Source: Mycobacteroides sp. CBMA 271 (GTDB lineage Bacteria; Actinomycetota; Actinomycetes; Mycobacteriales; Mycobacteriaceae). From it: a DNA stretch of 64,000 nucleotides. The stretch spans positions 248,001 to 312,000 of the forward strand of contig NZ_VTHB01000001.1 in the NCBI RefSeq assembly GCF_009729205.1. The letters are read 5' to 3'. The translations under genes and the position numbers were made by a program. Below, piece by piece: positions 20,131 through 29,851 of this stretch (position 1 is the first letter of the stretch; the number at the start of each line of letters is the position of its first letter). The notes beneath the pieces are model-generated. The model saw only the letters and a program-made list of their open reading frames with translations, had not been told where the DNA came from and ran no database searches.

Positions 20131-20216
20131 GCGGACACCGAGAACGCCTTCGTCATCTGGTTCATGTCGAAGTAGTCACGCCACGCACGAATCTTGCCGT
20201 CGACGATCTCGAAGGT
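20127..20216 (-). pseudogene. 3' remnant of a limonene-epoxide-hydrolase/SnoaL-like gene
   Basis: Directly after the mnmA stop, and in the same frame, TAG-TTC-TGA is followed by 29 sense codons ending in TAG: TFEIVDGKIRAWRDYFDMNQ and then MTKAFSVSA. This is the typical C-terminus of limonene-1,2-epoxide-hydrolase/SnoaL-like NTF2-fold proteins (FExxDGKIxxWRDYFD). No start or upstream two-thirds exists, because that space is mnmA. It is a decayed 3' fragment; its stop overlaps the GDSL gene stop in a shared CTAG. Confidence 0.7.
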
Positions 20217-20222
20217 TCAGAA

Positions 20223-21290
20223 CTACCGCGTGATGATCGCACTGCCGAGCACCTCGTCGCCCTCGGCATCGGGCCGGTACAGCACCACGGTCTGCCCGGG
20301 GGCCACACCGCGCAAGGCGGTGCGCAGCCGGACCTGAATCCGGTCGGCCCCGGGCTCCACCACCGCGTCGACCACCGATCCGTGGGCGCGCACCTGAACC
20401 TGACATTCGACGGGCCCGATTGGAGTCTCACCGGAGGTCCACACCACCGGCTCACCCCCGAATTCCCAAACCTCAAGATCCTCAACGGTTCCCACCCGCA
20501 CGGTGGCCGTCTCGGCATCGATCGACGTGACGTACCGAGGGCGACCGTCCGCGGCGGGCCCCACCAGTCCGAGCCCCTTGCGCTGGCCGATGGTGAACTC
20601 GTGCACACCCGCATGGGTGGCCAGCACACTGCCGTCGGTGTCCACCACGTTCCCGCGACGCACCCCGATGCGCGCCCCGAGGAAGGCCTGGGTGTCTCCC
20701 GAGGGGATGAAGCAGATGTCATGGCTGTCGGGCTTGTTCGCAACGAGCAGACCGCGCTGCTCGGCCTCGGCCCGAATGTCGGGCTTAGGGCTATCTCCGA
20801 TGGGAAACAGCGCCCGGCTCAACTGATCCGACGTCAGCACTCCGAGCACGTAGGACTGGTCCTTGTCCTCGTCGACCGCGCGGCGCAGCCTGCCGCCCTG
20901 AAGGCGCGCGTAGTGGCCGGTGGCCACCGCATCAAAGCCCAGGGCAATAGCGCGGTCGGCCAGCGCAGAGAACTTGATCGTCTCGTTGCACTTCACGCAC
21001 GGATTGGGGGTGCGCCCCTCGGCGTAGGCCTCGACGAAGTCGTCGATGACCTCTTCCTTGAATCGATCGGCGAAATCCCAGACGTAGAACGGGATTTCGA
21101 GCATGTCGGCGACGCGGCGCGCATCGGCGGCATCCTCCTTAGAACAGCAGCCCCGGGATCCCGTGCGCAGCGTGCCGGGCGCGGCCGACAACGCCAGGTG
21201 TACACCGACCACGTCGTGCCCCGCATCCACCATGCGCGCGGCGGCCACCGAGGAGTCCACTCCCCCGCTCATGGCGGCAAGCACTCTCAT
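20223..21290 (-). CDS. mnmA: tRNA-specific 2-thiouridylase MnmA (TrmU)
   Basis: 355 residues. It makes the s2U34 modification in Lys, Glu and Gln tRNAs. The ATP PP-loop MSGGVDSS is at residues 7-14; the catalytic cysteines are Cys101 ([12 protein letters not shown]) and Cys193 ([11 protein letters not shown]). The C-terminal beta-barrel ([10 protein letters not shown], then VQVRAHG) is present. ATG 21290 overlaps the cysteine desulfurase stop (ATGA), so the sulfur donor and the thiolase are translationally coupled. Confidence 0.96.
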   Translation of the reverse strand: MRVLAAMSGGVDSSVAAARMVDAGHDVVGVHLALSAAPGTLRTGSRGCCSKEDAADARRVADMLEIPFYVWDFADRFKEEVIDDFVEAYAEGRTPNPCVKCNETIKFSALADRAIALGFDAVATGHYARLQGGRLRRAVDEDKDQSYVLGVLTSDQLSRALFPIGDSPKPDIRAEAEQRGLLVANKPDSHDICFIPSGDTQAFLGARIGVRRGNVVDTDGSVLATHAGVHEFTIGQRKGLGLVGPAADGRPRYVTSIDAETATVRVGTVEDLEVWEFGGEPVVWTSGETPIGPVECQVQVRAHGSVVDAVVEPGADRIQVRLRTALRGVAPGQTVVLYRPDAEGDEVLGSAIITR

Positions 21291-22477
21291 GACCGGCTCC
21301 CGGCACTGGCGAGCGCGGCGGCCCGCGCACGGGGCACCGCGGCGTGCAGGGCCTCGACCGCACGCTCCACATCCGAGGACACGGAGGTGTGACCGAAGGT
21401 GAAACGCAGCGATCCGCGCGCCACTTCGGGGGCGATGCCCATTTCGATGAGCACGTGCGAAGGCCGCGCGACGCCCGCCGTGCAGGCCGAGCCCGTGGAG
21501 CACTCGATACCGTTGGCGTCCAACAACATCAGCAGCGAGTCGCCCTCGCAGCCCGCGAAGGTGAAATGCGCGTTCCCGGGCAATCTGCCGCTACCCGGCG
21601 CACCGTTGAGAGTGGAACCCTCTATTTCGGACAGCACCCGGTCAATCAAAAGGTCTCGCAGCATCGCCAGCTCGGCGGAACGCTCGCACCGATTCGCGAC
21701 GGCCCCGGCAAGTGCGGTCGCCATGGCCACAATCGCAGCGGTATCCGGCGTCCCAGAACGGATATCACGCTCGTGTCCACCACCGTGCAGTAGTGGGACA
21801 CAAGCGGTTTCGCGGCGAAGCAGCAGTGCGCCGACGCCCATGGGGCCACCGAACTTGTGTGCGGCGACGCTCATCGCGGAGACTCCACTGACGGCAAAAC
21901 TGATTTCGAGTTGACCGACCGCCCCAATGGCATCGCTGTGCATGGGAATATCGAACTCGGCTGCAATGGCGGCCAATTCACAGATCGGGTTAATGGTGCC
22001 GACCTCGTTGTTGGCCCACATCACCGTGATGAGCGCTACGTCGTCATGCTCTGTGAGGGCCGCGCGCAGTGCCGCGGGCGTGACGGTGCCGTTGTCGTCT
22101 ACCGGCAGCCACGTCACCTCGGCCCCCTCGTGGTCGACGAGCCACTGCACGGCGTCAAGCACGGCGTGATGTTCGACGGCACTGGAGATGACGCGTCTAC
22201 GCCGTGCGTCCGCGTCGCGACGTGCCCAGTAGATGCCCTTGATGGCGAGGTTATCGCTCTCGGTGCCGCCGGCGGTGAAGATCACCTCCGAGGGCCGGGC
22301 GCCCAGGGCCGCGGCGATGGACTCGCGCGATTCCTCCACCCGCCGCCGCGCGTCCCGCCCTGACCCGTGCAGCGAGGCGGCGTTACCGGTCAGTGCCATG
22401 GTGGCGGCCATCGCCTCGATGGCAGCGGGGCGCATCGGGGTGGTGGCGGCGTGGTCCAGGTAGACCGGTCGGGTCAT
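21287..22477 (-). CDS. Cysteine desulfurase, IscS/NifS family
   Basis: 396 residues, ATG 22477. A PLP enzyme that removes sulfur from cysteine as a persulfide. Features: [10 protein letters not shown] start, [25 protein letters not shown], Lys208 in AAHKFGG (PLP Schiff base), RSGTPDTA, and the persulfide Cys332 in STGSACTAG. The short loop around the active Cys is group I-like. It overlaps mnmA by 4 bp, so tRNA thiolation is the likely main job; Fe-S assembly genes are not next to it. Corresponds to Rv3025c (IscS). Confidence 0.94.
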   Translation of the reverse strand: MTRPVYLDHAATTPMRPAAIEAMAATMALTGNAASLHGSGRDARRRVEESRESIAAALGARPSEVIFTAGGTESDNLAIKGIYWARRDADARRRRVISSAVEHHAVLDAVQWLVDHEGAEVTWLPVDDNGTVTPAALRAALTEHDDVALITVMWANNEVGTINPICELAAIAAEFDIPMHSDAIGAVGQLEISFAVSGVSAMSVAAHKFGGPMGVGALLLRRETACVPLLHGGGHERDIRSGTPDTAAIVAMATALAGAVANRCERSAELAMLRDLLIDRVLSEIEGSTLNGAPGSGRLPGNAHFTFAGCEGDSLLMLLDANGIECSTGSACTAGVARPSHVLIEMGIAPEVARGSLRFTFGHTSVSSDVERAVEALHAAVPRARAAALASAGSRS

Positions 22478-22571
22478 ATCGCATCTAGCATGCCCTCTGA
22501 TGCGATTTCGGTGCAATTTAGGGGGGACACCGCGCGCTGTCCTTCGCCAATGCACCGAACCACAAAGTTTG

Positions 22572-23426
22572 CTAAGCAGCGATGGGTTCCGGGCGCTCAG
22601 GGTGGCTGTGTAGGTGCGGAGTGCGCTCACCGGCCCGCACAGCAGCCTCGCAGCGACTGGCCAGTTCGCGGCGGCTCTCTCCGGGCAACTGCAGCCCGGC
22701 GACCTGGACATGTGCGACGGTCATCCTGGTGGCAGTGAGCCGGCGGATCGACGCCATCAGGGTGTCCTCGCCGACATAGGCCGGAACGGTCGACAGCGCG
22801 CCGTTCCGGTCCAGGTAGGTCAGCCGCAACGGTTGGACCGGGCGCTGGGCATCGATCGCGGCCTGGAACATCGCGGGACGAAATGACCCGTAGGCGCGGC
22901 CACACCAGGTGGTGCCTTCGGGGAACGCCACCACCGTCTGACCGGCCGCCAGCCGAGAAGCGACGGTGTCCACCACCCGCGGCAGCGTGCGCAGATTCCC
23001 GCGCTCGATGGGGATGACGCGCATCATGCGGGCGATGACGCCAAGCCCGGGCCAGTCGATGAGATCCGCCCGGGCAACGAACGAACCCGGAAGCACGGCG
23101 CCGATCACGAAGACGTCGACCCAGGACACGTGGCCCGCCACCACCAAGGAACCGCGGATATCGCGGATCGGGCCACCCGAGACCGAGATCCGCACGCCGA
23201 GGCAGCGCAGCATCAGCCGGCAGTACCCGCGCTGCCACCGCACCCGCCCGGGAAGCGGTATTCCCAGCAGTGGCGCAAGCGTCAACATCGTGATCGCCAT
23301 GACAATCCGGGCCGTGGTGCGCAGCGTTCGCGTCACCCGGCCGGGCTCGTCGATGGGGTTGGCCCGCATGCAGCTGTCGTCACAGGTTGCCTTCGGCAAC
23401 CAGGCGTGAGCGTATTCGGGTGCCAT
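22572..23426 (-). CDS. 1-acylglycerol-3-phosphate acyltransferase-like (PlsC/OlsA-like)
   Basis: 284 residues. The PlsC motifs are clear: HX4D at His99-Asp104 (HVSWVD), a middle Arg-containing block ([11 protein letters not shown]), FPEGTTWCG at ~168-176, and [13 protein letters not shown] hydrophobic N-terminal helix at ~38-58 suggests membrane association. Its ATG at 23426 is 2 bp after the stop of the GNAT-like acyltransferase gene, so the two act as a pair. The pairing matches OlsB-OlsA of ornithine-lipid synthesis, where OlsA adds the second acyl chain; this is inference. Orthologue of Rv3026c. Confidence 0.88.
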   Translation of the reverse strand: MAPEYAHAWLPKATCDDSCMRANPIDEPGRVTRTLRTTARIVMAITMLTLAPLLGIPLPGRVRWQRGYCRLMLRCLGVRISVSGGPIRDIRGSLVVAGHVSWVDVFVIGAVLPGSFVARADLIDWPGLGVIARMMRVIPIERGNLRTLPRVVDTVASRLAAGQTVVAFPEGTTWCGRAYGSFRPAMFQAAIDAQRPVQPLRLTYLDRNGALSTVPAYVGEDTLMASIRRLTATRMTVAHVQVAGLQLPGESRRELASRCEAAVRAGERTPHLHSHPERPEPIAA

Positions 23427-23428
23427 CG

Positions 23429-24283
23429 CTACTCCTGGCCGGCCACCGCGTTGGTTGCCGCCCCGACGGATCTCAGCCGCTTGAGGTAGCGCACGTCTGC
23501 CTGGTCCTTGCTCAGCAACGCCATGAAGTCGGCGACACCGAAATCCGGGTCATGTGCCGGCTCTCCGAGGATCTTGGCGCCCAGTCGCAGGTATCCCCGC
23601 ATCAAAGCGGGCACCTCCACCCTTACGGGCGGCTCGATGTCGTCCAACCCCATTCCGTCGACGAACACGGGGTTGTAGGGGCGCACGGTGTACTCCGGGG
23701 CCGCGGCGTGCCGCTTCATGACGAAGTCGCGCACCGCACGCACCTGGCTGCCCGGGGCCTGTTCGGGGTTGTCCTGCATAGGCACCGAGACGCATCCGGT
23801 GACGTACTGGTAGTCGCAGCGGTCAAGGTAGGCCAGGATTCCTGCCCACATCAGCAGCACCACCGCACCGTTGCGGTGATCGTTTCGCACCACCGCGCGG
23901 CCCATCTCCACCAGCTGAGGACGCAACGAATCAAGTCCGCTGATCTCGAATTCCGTTGCGCTGTAAAGCCCTCCGGCAGCAATTGCGCCGGGCGGGGGCA
24001 GCATCCGGTAGCAGCCCACCACATCACCGGAGGTGTCCTCGCGCACCAACAGGTGATCGCAGTGCTCGTCGAAACGGTCGGCGTCGCGTCCCTCGAACGC
24101 GGCCGGCGTGCTGGCAAGCTGGAATCCCGGCTCGCTGCTGAACACGTCATATCGAAGCCGCTGCACGGCATCGATATCGGCGGGATCGTTTGACAGCAAC
24201 AGGGTGTACCTGGGCGCACTTACGTCACCCGTTGTCTCTGGCGTGGATTGATCTGCGGCGATGAGAACTGATGCGGTACTCAT
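23429..24283 (-). CDS. Ornithine-acyl N-acyltransferase-like protein (OlsB/GNAT family)
   Basis: 284 residues. The central region carries the autoinducer-synthase/OlsB-like GNAT pattern: LRYDVFSSEPGF near residue 45, DRFDEHCDHLLV, GDVVGCYRMLPP, YSATEFEISGLD, VEMGRAVVRNDHRNGAVVLLMWAGI. This is the hemolysin/OlsB acyltransferase family, which N-acylates ornithine or related amines with 3-hydroxyacyl groups. Followed after 2 bp by the PlsC-like gene. An ornithine-type aminolipid product is the natural proposal but is not shown by the sequence. Orthologue of Rv3027c. Confidence 0.82.
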   Translation of the reverse strand: MSTASVLIAADQSTPETTGDVSAPRYTLLLSNDPADIDAVQRLRYDVFSSEPGFQLASTPAAFEGRDADRFDEHCDHLLVREDTSGDVVGCYRMLPPPGAIAAGGLYSATEFEISGLDSLRPQLVEMGRAVVRNDHRNGAVVLLMWAGILAYLDRCDYQYVTGCVSVPMQDNPEQAPGSQVRAVRDFVMKRHAAAPEYTVRPYNPVFVDGMGLDDIEPPVRVEVPALMRGYLRLGAKILGEPAHDPDFGVADFMALLSKDQADVRYLKRLRSVGAATNAVAGQE

Positions 24284-24584
24284 GACTGCGAGATTCGCGG
24301 AGTTATGCGGCGGAACGGCATCGGAAGCGTGTCGTGTCCATGCACGATCCGTTAATTACGGCGTTCAGTACGCCAAATACGTGCTTGCGGAACGGGATCA
24401 GAAAAGCAAACGCAGCGCTAACGCAAGCTACGCGTGCACCCGCTGGCTGGCCCGCTGTGCAAGCTCGCTCCCGTCAACCACGTCAGCATCGGCTCGCCGG
24501 CCTGCACATCATGGTGACCCAATCGGGAGATCGCAGCCCAGTTGTTCATCGGCACACCGTCGAATGGCACCTGCGCAACCGGCA
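24284..24584 (-). other. Intergenic region with a possible gene fragment
   Basis: 300 bp between two genes of the same strand. No complete gene is seen. The reverse strand from 24595 down to 24418 has an open, coding-like stretch with no start of its own (short part: VPFDGVPMNNWAAISRLG), which I cannot assign to a family. The rest has no features I recognise apart from holding the upstream sequence of the acyltransferase gene. Confidence 0.3.
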
Positions 24585-25337
24585 CTAGGCGGGCACGCGC
24601 GATCGCACGTCGTTCGCGACCTTCTGCAGCGTGTCCCCCATCTCGGGTGGACCGGTGATCATCGCCACCGCCAATGTGTCGCGTCCGCCGCCGGGCACGG
24701 AGGCGAAGGCGCACGTCATCGCGATACGGACCACTCGCTGCCCGTTGCCGAGGGTGCCGGTGACCCGAGCGTAGAACGTGACGTCGTCGACGGGTCTCCA
24801 GAACTTTGCGTCGACCGGCAGTTTTGACCGCACCGCATCCTGCGCAGGCTGCGCACACCCATCGGAACACCTGCTCGTGCCGAACGAGCCAGCGGGACCG
24901 TTCTTGTCGGCGCTGTCCGCGCAGATGACCCGTGAATCCAGCGGCTGGTCTTCGGCGTGTACGCAGTCCCACTGCGCGGGCACGGTGAAGGCGAACGGAA
25001 CGTATTTGGGCATCGAGATCTGTCGAGCCTTATCGCCCGGTCCAAAGGTGGGTCCGCCGAGCGGCCCCTGAGCCCCGTTGGGAGGTCGGACGACCGGCGT
25101 CGTCGGTGTGGTCGCTGACGTCTGGCTCGACGTCCTCGGGGTCTCGCCCGACGGCATGACGGGCATGCCGGTGATGCTGCGACTGGATCCGACGATGATG
25201 ACGGTCGCCACCAACCCGACGATGAGCAGCCCCATAAACACCGAAAGGACTATCCAGGGCACTCGACTCGGTGGTCGAGGCGCTGGATAGTCCTGCGGTG
25301 CGGGATAGCCCTCAGGCGAACCACCCCAGGTTTGCAT
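24585..25337 (-). CDS. Single-pass membrane protein with Pro-rich N-terminus, function unknown
   Basis: 250 residues. A Pro/Tyr-rich cytoplasmic N-terminus (1-25), one hydrophobic segment at ~26-50, a Thr/Pro-rich linker (~60-95), then an extracytoplasmic domain of ~150 residues. That domain has several cysteines (WDCVHAED, VICADS, TSRCSDGC, AMTCAF) likely forming disulfides. This layout is common for mycobacterial exported proteins. Begins 6 bp after the etfA stop, so it is probably the third gene of the etfB-etfA transcript. Function unknown. Confidence 0.75.
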   Translation of the reverse strand: MQTWGGSPEGYPAPQDYPAPRPPSRVPWIVLSVFMGLLIVGLVATVIIVGSSRSITGMPVMPSGETPRTSSQTSATTPTTPVVRPPNGAQGPLGGPTFGPGDKARQISMPKYVPFAFTVPAQWDCVHAEDQPLDSRVICADSADKNGPAGSFGTSRCSDGCAQPAQDAVRSKLPVDAKFWRPVDDVTFYARVTGTLGNGQRVVRIAMTCAFASVPGGGRDTLAVAMITGPPEMGDTLQKVANDVRSRVPA

Positions 25338-25343
25338 GGAGTC

Positions 25344-26300
25344 TTAGCCCTTGCGAGCCTTCACGGCCTCGGTGAGCTGCGGTGCGACATTGAACAGGTC
25401 GCCCACGACGCCGAAGTCGGCGATCTCGAAAATGGGGGCTTCCTCGTCCTTGTTGACCGCAACGATGGTCTTCGAGGTCTGCATGCCGGCCCGGTGCTGG
25501 ATGGCACCGGAGATGCCCAGGGCAACGTACAGCTGCGGCGACACGGTCTTACCCGTCTGGCCCACCTGGAACTGACCCGGGTAGTAACCCGAGTCGACCG
25601 CGGCACGCGAGGCACCGACGGCGGCACCGAGCGAATCGGCGAGCTCCTCGACAACGCTGAACTTCTCGGCACTACCGACACCGCGACCGCCGGACACGAC
25701 GATGTTGGCCTCGGTCAGTTCCGGACGGTCACCTCCGACGATCGGCTGGCGCGAGGTGACCTTGGTGGCGTTCTCGGCAGGAGCGGGCACCTCGACGGCG
25801 ACCTGCTCGCCCGCACCCGCGGCGGGGGCGGCCTCTACGGCACCCGGCCGAACGGTGATGACCGGGGCATCGCCGTTGGCCTGGGCCTCGACGCTGAACG
25901 CGCCACCGAAGATTGAATGCAGACCCTTGCCACCCTCACGTACCTCGACCACATCGGTCAGCAGACCTGAGCCCAGGCGCGCGGCCAAGCGTCCGGCCAC
26001 CTCCTTGCCCTCGGTGGTCGCGGCAATCAGGATGCCGGCGGGGCTGGCGGTCTCAGTCAACGCAGCCAGGATGTCGACCTTGGGGGTGACTAAGTAGCTA
26101 TCGACGACATCGGACTCGGCGACGTAGATCTTGGAGGCGCCGGCCTCTTTGAGACCGTCGATCAGCGGCGCAGCGGTACCGGCCGGGCCGGCCACCACGG
26201 CCGAGGGCTCACCCAGGACACGGGCGGCGGTGATGAGCTCGGCGCTCACCTTCTTCAGCGCACCCTCTGAATGCTCAACGAGCACAAGTACTTCAGCCAT
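25344..26300 (-). CDS. etfA: Electron transfer flavoprotein alpha subunit
   Basis: 318 residues. EtfA binds FAD and with EtfB carries electrons from acyl-CoA dehydrogenases to ETF-quinone oxidoreductase. The C-terminal FAD domain has the full signature: [54 protein letters not shown], and [26 protein letters not shown] 26300; 33 bp after etfB. Corresponds to Rv3028c (fixB). Confidence 0.97.
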   Translation of the reverse strand: MAEVLVLVEHSEGALKKVSAELITAARVLGEPSAVVAGPAGTAAPLIDGLKEAGASKIYVAESDVVDSYLVTPKVDILAALTETASPAGILIAATTEGKEVAGRLAARLGSGLLTDVVEVREGGKGLHSIFGGAFSVEAQANGDAPVITVRPGAVEAAPAAGAGEQVAVEVPAPAENATKVTSRQPIVGGDRPELTEANIVVSGGRGVGSAEKFSVVEELADSLGAAVGASRAAVDSGYYPGQFQVGQTGKTVSPQLYVALGISGAIQHRAGMQTSKTIVAVNKDEEAPIFEIADFGVVGDLFNVAPQLTEAVKARKG

Positions 26301-26333
26301 AACTTTGCTTTCTCGTTTCTGTATTAAAGGGTC

Positions 26334-27125
26334 TTAGATGATTTTTTGGCCAACCAGGAACTCGGCGACCTTGGTGCCGGCCTCGCCCTCGTCGGTGATC
26401 TTCTCGCCCGCGGTCTTAGCAGCCTTGGGGGTCGAGGACAGGACGGTCGAACCAGCGTTCGCGACACCCACCTCTTCAGCGTCCACGCCGATCTCGGCGA
26501 GGGTCAGCACGGCGACTTCCTTCTTCTTGGCGGCCATGATGCCCTTGAAGGAGGGGAATCGGGGCTCGTTGATCTTCTCGGTGACGCTGACGATGGCCGG
26601 CAGGGTGGCCTCGACCTCGAACACGCCCTCGTCGGTCTCGCGCTCGCCCTTGACAACGCCGCCCTCGACGGTCAGCTTGCGCAGATGCGTCAGCTGCGGC
26701 AGGCCCAGGTACTCGGCGATGATCGCGGGGATGGCACCCGAACGACCGTCGGTGGCCTCGTTACCGGCGATGACCAGTTCGACACCCTCAACCTGTCCCA
26801 GCGCGCGGGCCAGTGCCCAACCGGTCTGGATGGCGTCGGATCCGTGCAGATTCGGGTCCAGCAGGTGCACTGCCTTGTCGGCACCCATGGACAGCGCCTT
26901 GCGGATGGCCTCGGCGGCCTTCTCTGGGCCGGCCGTCACGACGGTCACGACAGAGTCGCCACCCTCACGCTCCTTGATGAGCAGCGCTTCCTCGACGGCA
27001 CGCTCGTTGATCTCGTCGAGCACCGCATCGGCGGCCTCCCGGTCGAGCGTGAAGTCACCGTCGGTGAGCTTGCGCTCTGACCAGGTGTCTGGGACCTGCT
27101 TGATCAGGACCGCGATATTCGTCAT
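26334..27125 (-). CDS. etfB: Electron transfer flavoprotein beta subunit
   Basis: 263 residues. The N-terminus NIAVLIKQVPDTW and the AMP/adenine-binding region are typical, as is the signature VIAGNEATDGRSGAIPAIIAEYLGLPQ (~118-144), shown here by position; ATLPAIVSVTEKINEPRFPSFKGIMAAKKK is the recognition loop region. Start ATG 27125. First gene of the etfB-etfA-membrane protein group, divergent from the MGLP methyltransferase. Confidence 0.97.
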   Translation of the reverse strand: MTNIAVLIKQVPDTWSERKLTDGDFTLDREAADAVLDEINERAVEEALLIKEREGGDSVVTVVTAGPEKAAEAIRKALSMGADKAVHLLDPNLHGSDAIQTGWALARALGQVEGVELVIAGNEATDGRSGAIPAIIAEYLGLPQLTHLRKLTVEGGVVKGERETDEGVFEVEATLPAIVSVTEKINEPRFPSFKGIMAAKKKEVAVLTLAEIGVDAEEVGVANAGSTVLSSTPKAAKTAGEKITDEGEAGTKVAEFLVGQKII

Positions 27126-27221
27126 GAGTCTCCGATCGTCCTTCCTCTTCGCTGTCTATTAACTGCTAGCTTGACGCTTCTGTCCGCACCCACGCGGTGT
27201 ACGTCGCGGCCAGACGCAATA

Positions 27222-27238
27222 GTCACGTTTATCGTGAC
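27222..27238. promoter_or_regulatory. Inverted repeat in the etfB/methyltransferase divergent region
   Basis: GTCACG-TTTAT-CGTGAC, a perfect 6-5-6 inverted repeat, ~97 bp upstream of etfB and ~139 bp upstream of the methyltransferase. It is a candidate regulator site for the 251-bp divergent promoter region (27126-27376). The rest of that region shows no gene. The binding protein is unknown. Confidence 0.35.
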
Positions 27239-27376
27239 GAACCCGGCCAACGATATTACTTACGGGTAACATACGGAGTTCGCCCGTTCACCATAGCCGG
27301 TTCACCCCTGGTTTCCGGTCTGTGATCTGGGCCACCAGTATTAAGACACGGCGTTCACCCGATAGCCTGCCAAACG

Positions 27377-28198
27377 ATGAACTCGCACCTGACCGACCCG
27401 CACCCGGCTGATCCTCTTCGCGCAAGCGACTCATCGGCCGAAGACCCGGACGCCGCCCTGGCGCTAACCGGGGAGCGGACCGTGCCCGGAATCGCCGAGG
27501 AGAACTACTGGTTCCGCCGGCACGAGGTGGTGTACGAGCGTCTCCGCGGCCTTTGCGCCGGCCACAAGGTCCTGGAGGCCGGCAGTGGCGAGGGCTACGG
27601 CGCGAACATGCTGGCCGAGGTCGCCGAACACGTCATCGGGCTCGACTACGACGAGTCGGCAATCAACCATGTGAAGGCCCGCTATCCGCGGGTGGACATG
27701 CGTGCCGGCAATCTCGCGGACCTGCCACTTACCGAGGGGTCGGTGGACGTGGTGGTGAACTTCCAGGTAATCGAGCACCTGTGGGATCAGGGCCAGTTCA
27801 TTCGCGAGTGCGCCCGCGTGCTCAGCCCCGGAGGCTCACTGCTGATCAGCACGCCGAACCGGATCACCTTCTCCCCCGGGCGCGACACCCCCCTGAATCC
27901 ATTCCACACCCGCGAGCTGAATGCCGCCGAACTCACCGAACTCCTCGTCGAGAACGGGTTCAATGTCGACGGCGTTTACGGTGTCTTTCATGGGCCGCGG
28001 CTGCGGGAGCTCGACGCCAAGTACGGCGGCTCGATCATCGACGCTCAGATCGAGCGCGCGGTCGCCAACGCACCTTGGCCGGAAGACCTGCTCGCGGACA
28101 TCGCGGGGTTGACCACCGAGGATTTCGAGATCGTCGACGCGGGGGAACGCGACATTGACCAGAGTCTGGATCTGGTTGCCATTGCGGTGATTCCGTGA
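27377..28198 (+). CDS. SAM-dependent methyltransferase of the MGLP cluster (Rv3030-like)
   Basis: 273 residues. Class I methyltransferase: motif I VLEAGSGEGYGANML, acidic loop GLDYDESAI, motif VDVVVNFQVIEHLWDQ, and RITFSPGRDTPLNPFHTRELN. The last is characteristic of the Rv3030 group placed with the genes for 6-O-methylglucose lipopolysaccharide (MGLP). It probably O-methylates glucose units of the polysaccharide. The N-terminal ~35 residues are poorly conserved and contain copy 2 of the recurrent element. Its stop overlaps the GH57 gene start by 4 bp (GTGA). Confidence 0.88.
   Translation: MNSHLTDPHPADPLRASDSSAEDPDAALALTGERTVPGIAEENYWFRRHEVVYERLRGLCAGHKVLEAGSGEGYGANMLAEVAEHVIGLDYDESAINHVKARYPRVDMRAGNLADLPLTEGSVDVVVNFQVIEHLWDQGQFIRECARVLSPGGSLLISTPNRITFSPGRDTPLNPFHTRELNAAELTELLVENGFNVDGVYGVFHGPRLRELDAKYGGSIIDAQIERAVANAPWPEDLLADIAGLTTEDFEIVDAGERDIDQSLDLVAIAVIP
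27413..27439 (+). repeat. Copy 2 of the recurrent 5'-end element
   Basis: CCTCTTCGCGCAAGCG followed by ACTCATCGGCC, differing from copy 1 at a single base. It lies 36 bp into the annotated methyltransferase frame, where it encodes PLRASDSSA; copy 1 is read in another frame as SSRKRLIG. The GCAA tetraloop stem is identical. Confidence 0.6.
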
Positions 28199-29754
28199 CG
28201 GAAAGTCGTGCTGTTCCTGGGCTTTTCACGATGGTGCTGCATACGCACCTACCGTGGCTTGCCAACCACGGGCGCTGGCCCGTCGGCGAAGAATGGCTGT
28301 ACCAATCCTGGTCGGCGGCGTATCTGCCACTGTTCAAGGTGCTGCGGACACTGGCGGCCGAGGGCCGGGAAAACCTGATCACCCTGGGCATCACTCCCGT
28401 GGTGGCTGCACAGCTGGACGATCCGCACTGCCTGACCGGGCTGCACAGCTGGCTGGCCAACTGGCAGCTACGCGCCTTCGAGGCCTCGACCATCGGCAGT
28501 ACTGATGCCGAGCCGGGCACCGCATCCAGCCCGGAAATGTTGCGGGCCTTCGGTGTTCATGAGTATCGCACTGCCACCACTGCCCTCTACGAATTCGATA
28601 CGTATTGGCGCCACGGCGGCAGCGGTCCTCTGCGCGGCCTAATCGACGCGAAAGCCATTGAACTACTAGGCGGCCCGCTGGCGCATCCGTTCCAGCCGCT
28701 GCTACACCCCCGCCTGCGTGAGTTCGCCTTGCGTGAGGGACTGGCCGATGCCGCACAGCGGTTCGGACATGCCCCCACCGGCATCTGGGCACCCGAATGT
28801 GCCTATGCCCCAGGCATGGAAGAAGGCTACGCGGCGGCCGGGGTCAATCACTTCATGGTGGACGGCCCGTCACTGCAGGGCGACACGTCTCTGGGCCGCC
28901 CGGTGGGCGACACCGATGTGGTCGCGTTCGGCCGCGACCTGTCGGTGAGTTATCGCGTGTGGTCGCCGAAGTCGGGATATCCGGGCCATGCCGCATACCG
29001 CGACTTCCACACCTACGACCACGACACCGGCCTCAAGCCGGCCCGTGTCACCGGGCGCAACGTGTCGTCAGAAGCCAAGGCGCCGTACGAACCCGAGCGT
29101 GCCGATGCGGCCATCGACGTCCACGTCCGCGATTTCGTGGATACCGTCCGCCAGCGCCTCATCGCCGAGTCCGATCGCATAGGGCGCCCCGCGCATGTCA
29201 TCGCCGCATTCGATACCGAGCTATTCGGGCACTGGTGGTACGAGGGGCCCACGTGGCTTGAACGCGTACTGCGCGCGTTGCCCGAGGCCGGCATCCAGGT
29301 GGGCACCCTGGAGCAGGCCCGCGAACAGGGTTTTGTGGGCAAGCCCTTCGACCTACCCGCCAGCTCATGGGGTTCGGGCAAGGATTGGCATGTCTGGAAC
29401 GGCGAGAAAGTTGCCGACCTCGTCCAGCTGAACAACGAGGTGGTCGACACGGCACTGACCGCCGTAGACAAGGCGCTGGATGAACAGCCCGCGCCGCACA
29501 CCCGCAATCGGGTGGCCGATCAGATCCTGCGCGAGGCACTGTTGACCGTGTCGAGTGACTGGCCGTTCATGGTCAGCAAGGATTCGGCTGCCGACTATGC
29601 ACGCTACCGCGCGCATCTGCATGCCCACGCCACCCGAGAGATCGCCGCAGCGCTGGCCAGCGGGCGCGACGACGCGGCAGTACGGTTGGCGGACGGTTGG
29701 AATCGCGCGGATGGACTGTTCGGCGCACTGGATGCCAGGAGGCTTCCGCGATGA
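28195..29754 (+). CDS. GH57 1,4-alpha-glucan branching enzyme (Rv3031-like)
   Basis: 519 residues, GTG start overlapping the upstream stop. GH57 motifs: LHTHLPW (residues 15-21), GIWAPECAY with the nucleophile Glu201, and IAAFDTELFGHWWYEGP with the acid/base Asp340. The C-terminal helical domain is typical of GH57 branching enzymes. In mycobacteria this gene lies in the MGLP cluster and is thought to branch the alpha-1,4-glucan/methylglucan. Cytoplasmic. The glucosyltransferase follows after ~100 bp. Confidence 0.93.
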   Translation: MTESRAVPGLFTMVLHTHLPWLANHGRWPVGEEWLYQSWSAAYLPLFKVLRTLAAEGRENLITLGITPVVAAQLDDPHCLTGLHSWLANWQLRAFEASTIGSTDAEPGTASSPEMLRAFGVHEYRTATTALYEFDTYWRHGGSGPLRGLIDAKAIELLGGPLAHPFQPLLHPRLREFALREGLADAAQRFGHAPTGIWAPECAYAPGMEEGYAAAGVNHFMVDGPSLQGDTSLGRPVGDTDVVAFGRDLSVSYRVWSPKSGYPGHAAYRDFHTYDHDTGLKPARVTGRNVSSEAKAPYEPERADAAIDVHVRDFVDTVRQRLIAESDRIGRPAHVIAAFDTELFGHWWYEGPTWLERVLRALPEAGIQVGTLEQAREQGFVGKPFDLPASSWGSGKDWHVWNGEKVADLVQLNNEVVDTALTAVDKALDEQPAPHTRNRVADQILREALLTVSSDWPFMVSKDSAADYARYRAHLHAHATREIAAALASGRDDAAVRLADGWNRADGLFGALDARRLPR

Positions 29755-29851
29755 GGAACATGCCTTCATCGCCGACACGCCGCCCGACGGCAAACTTGTG
29801 CGATACGAACTCACCACGACACAGCGTGTCGGCCAAGGAGATGACGACCCG

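Noticed and set aside
24334..24588. 84-codon + strand frame in the gap after the acyltransferase gene
   Set aside because: No codon bias or homology pattern; the reverse strand looks more coding-like there.
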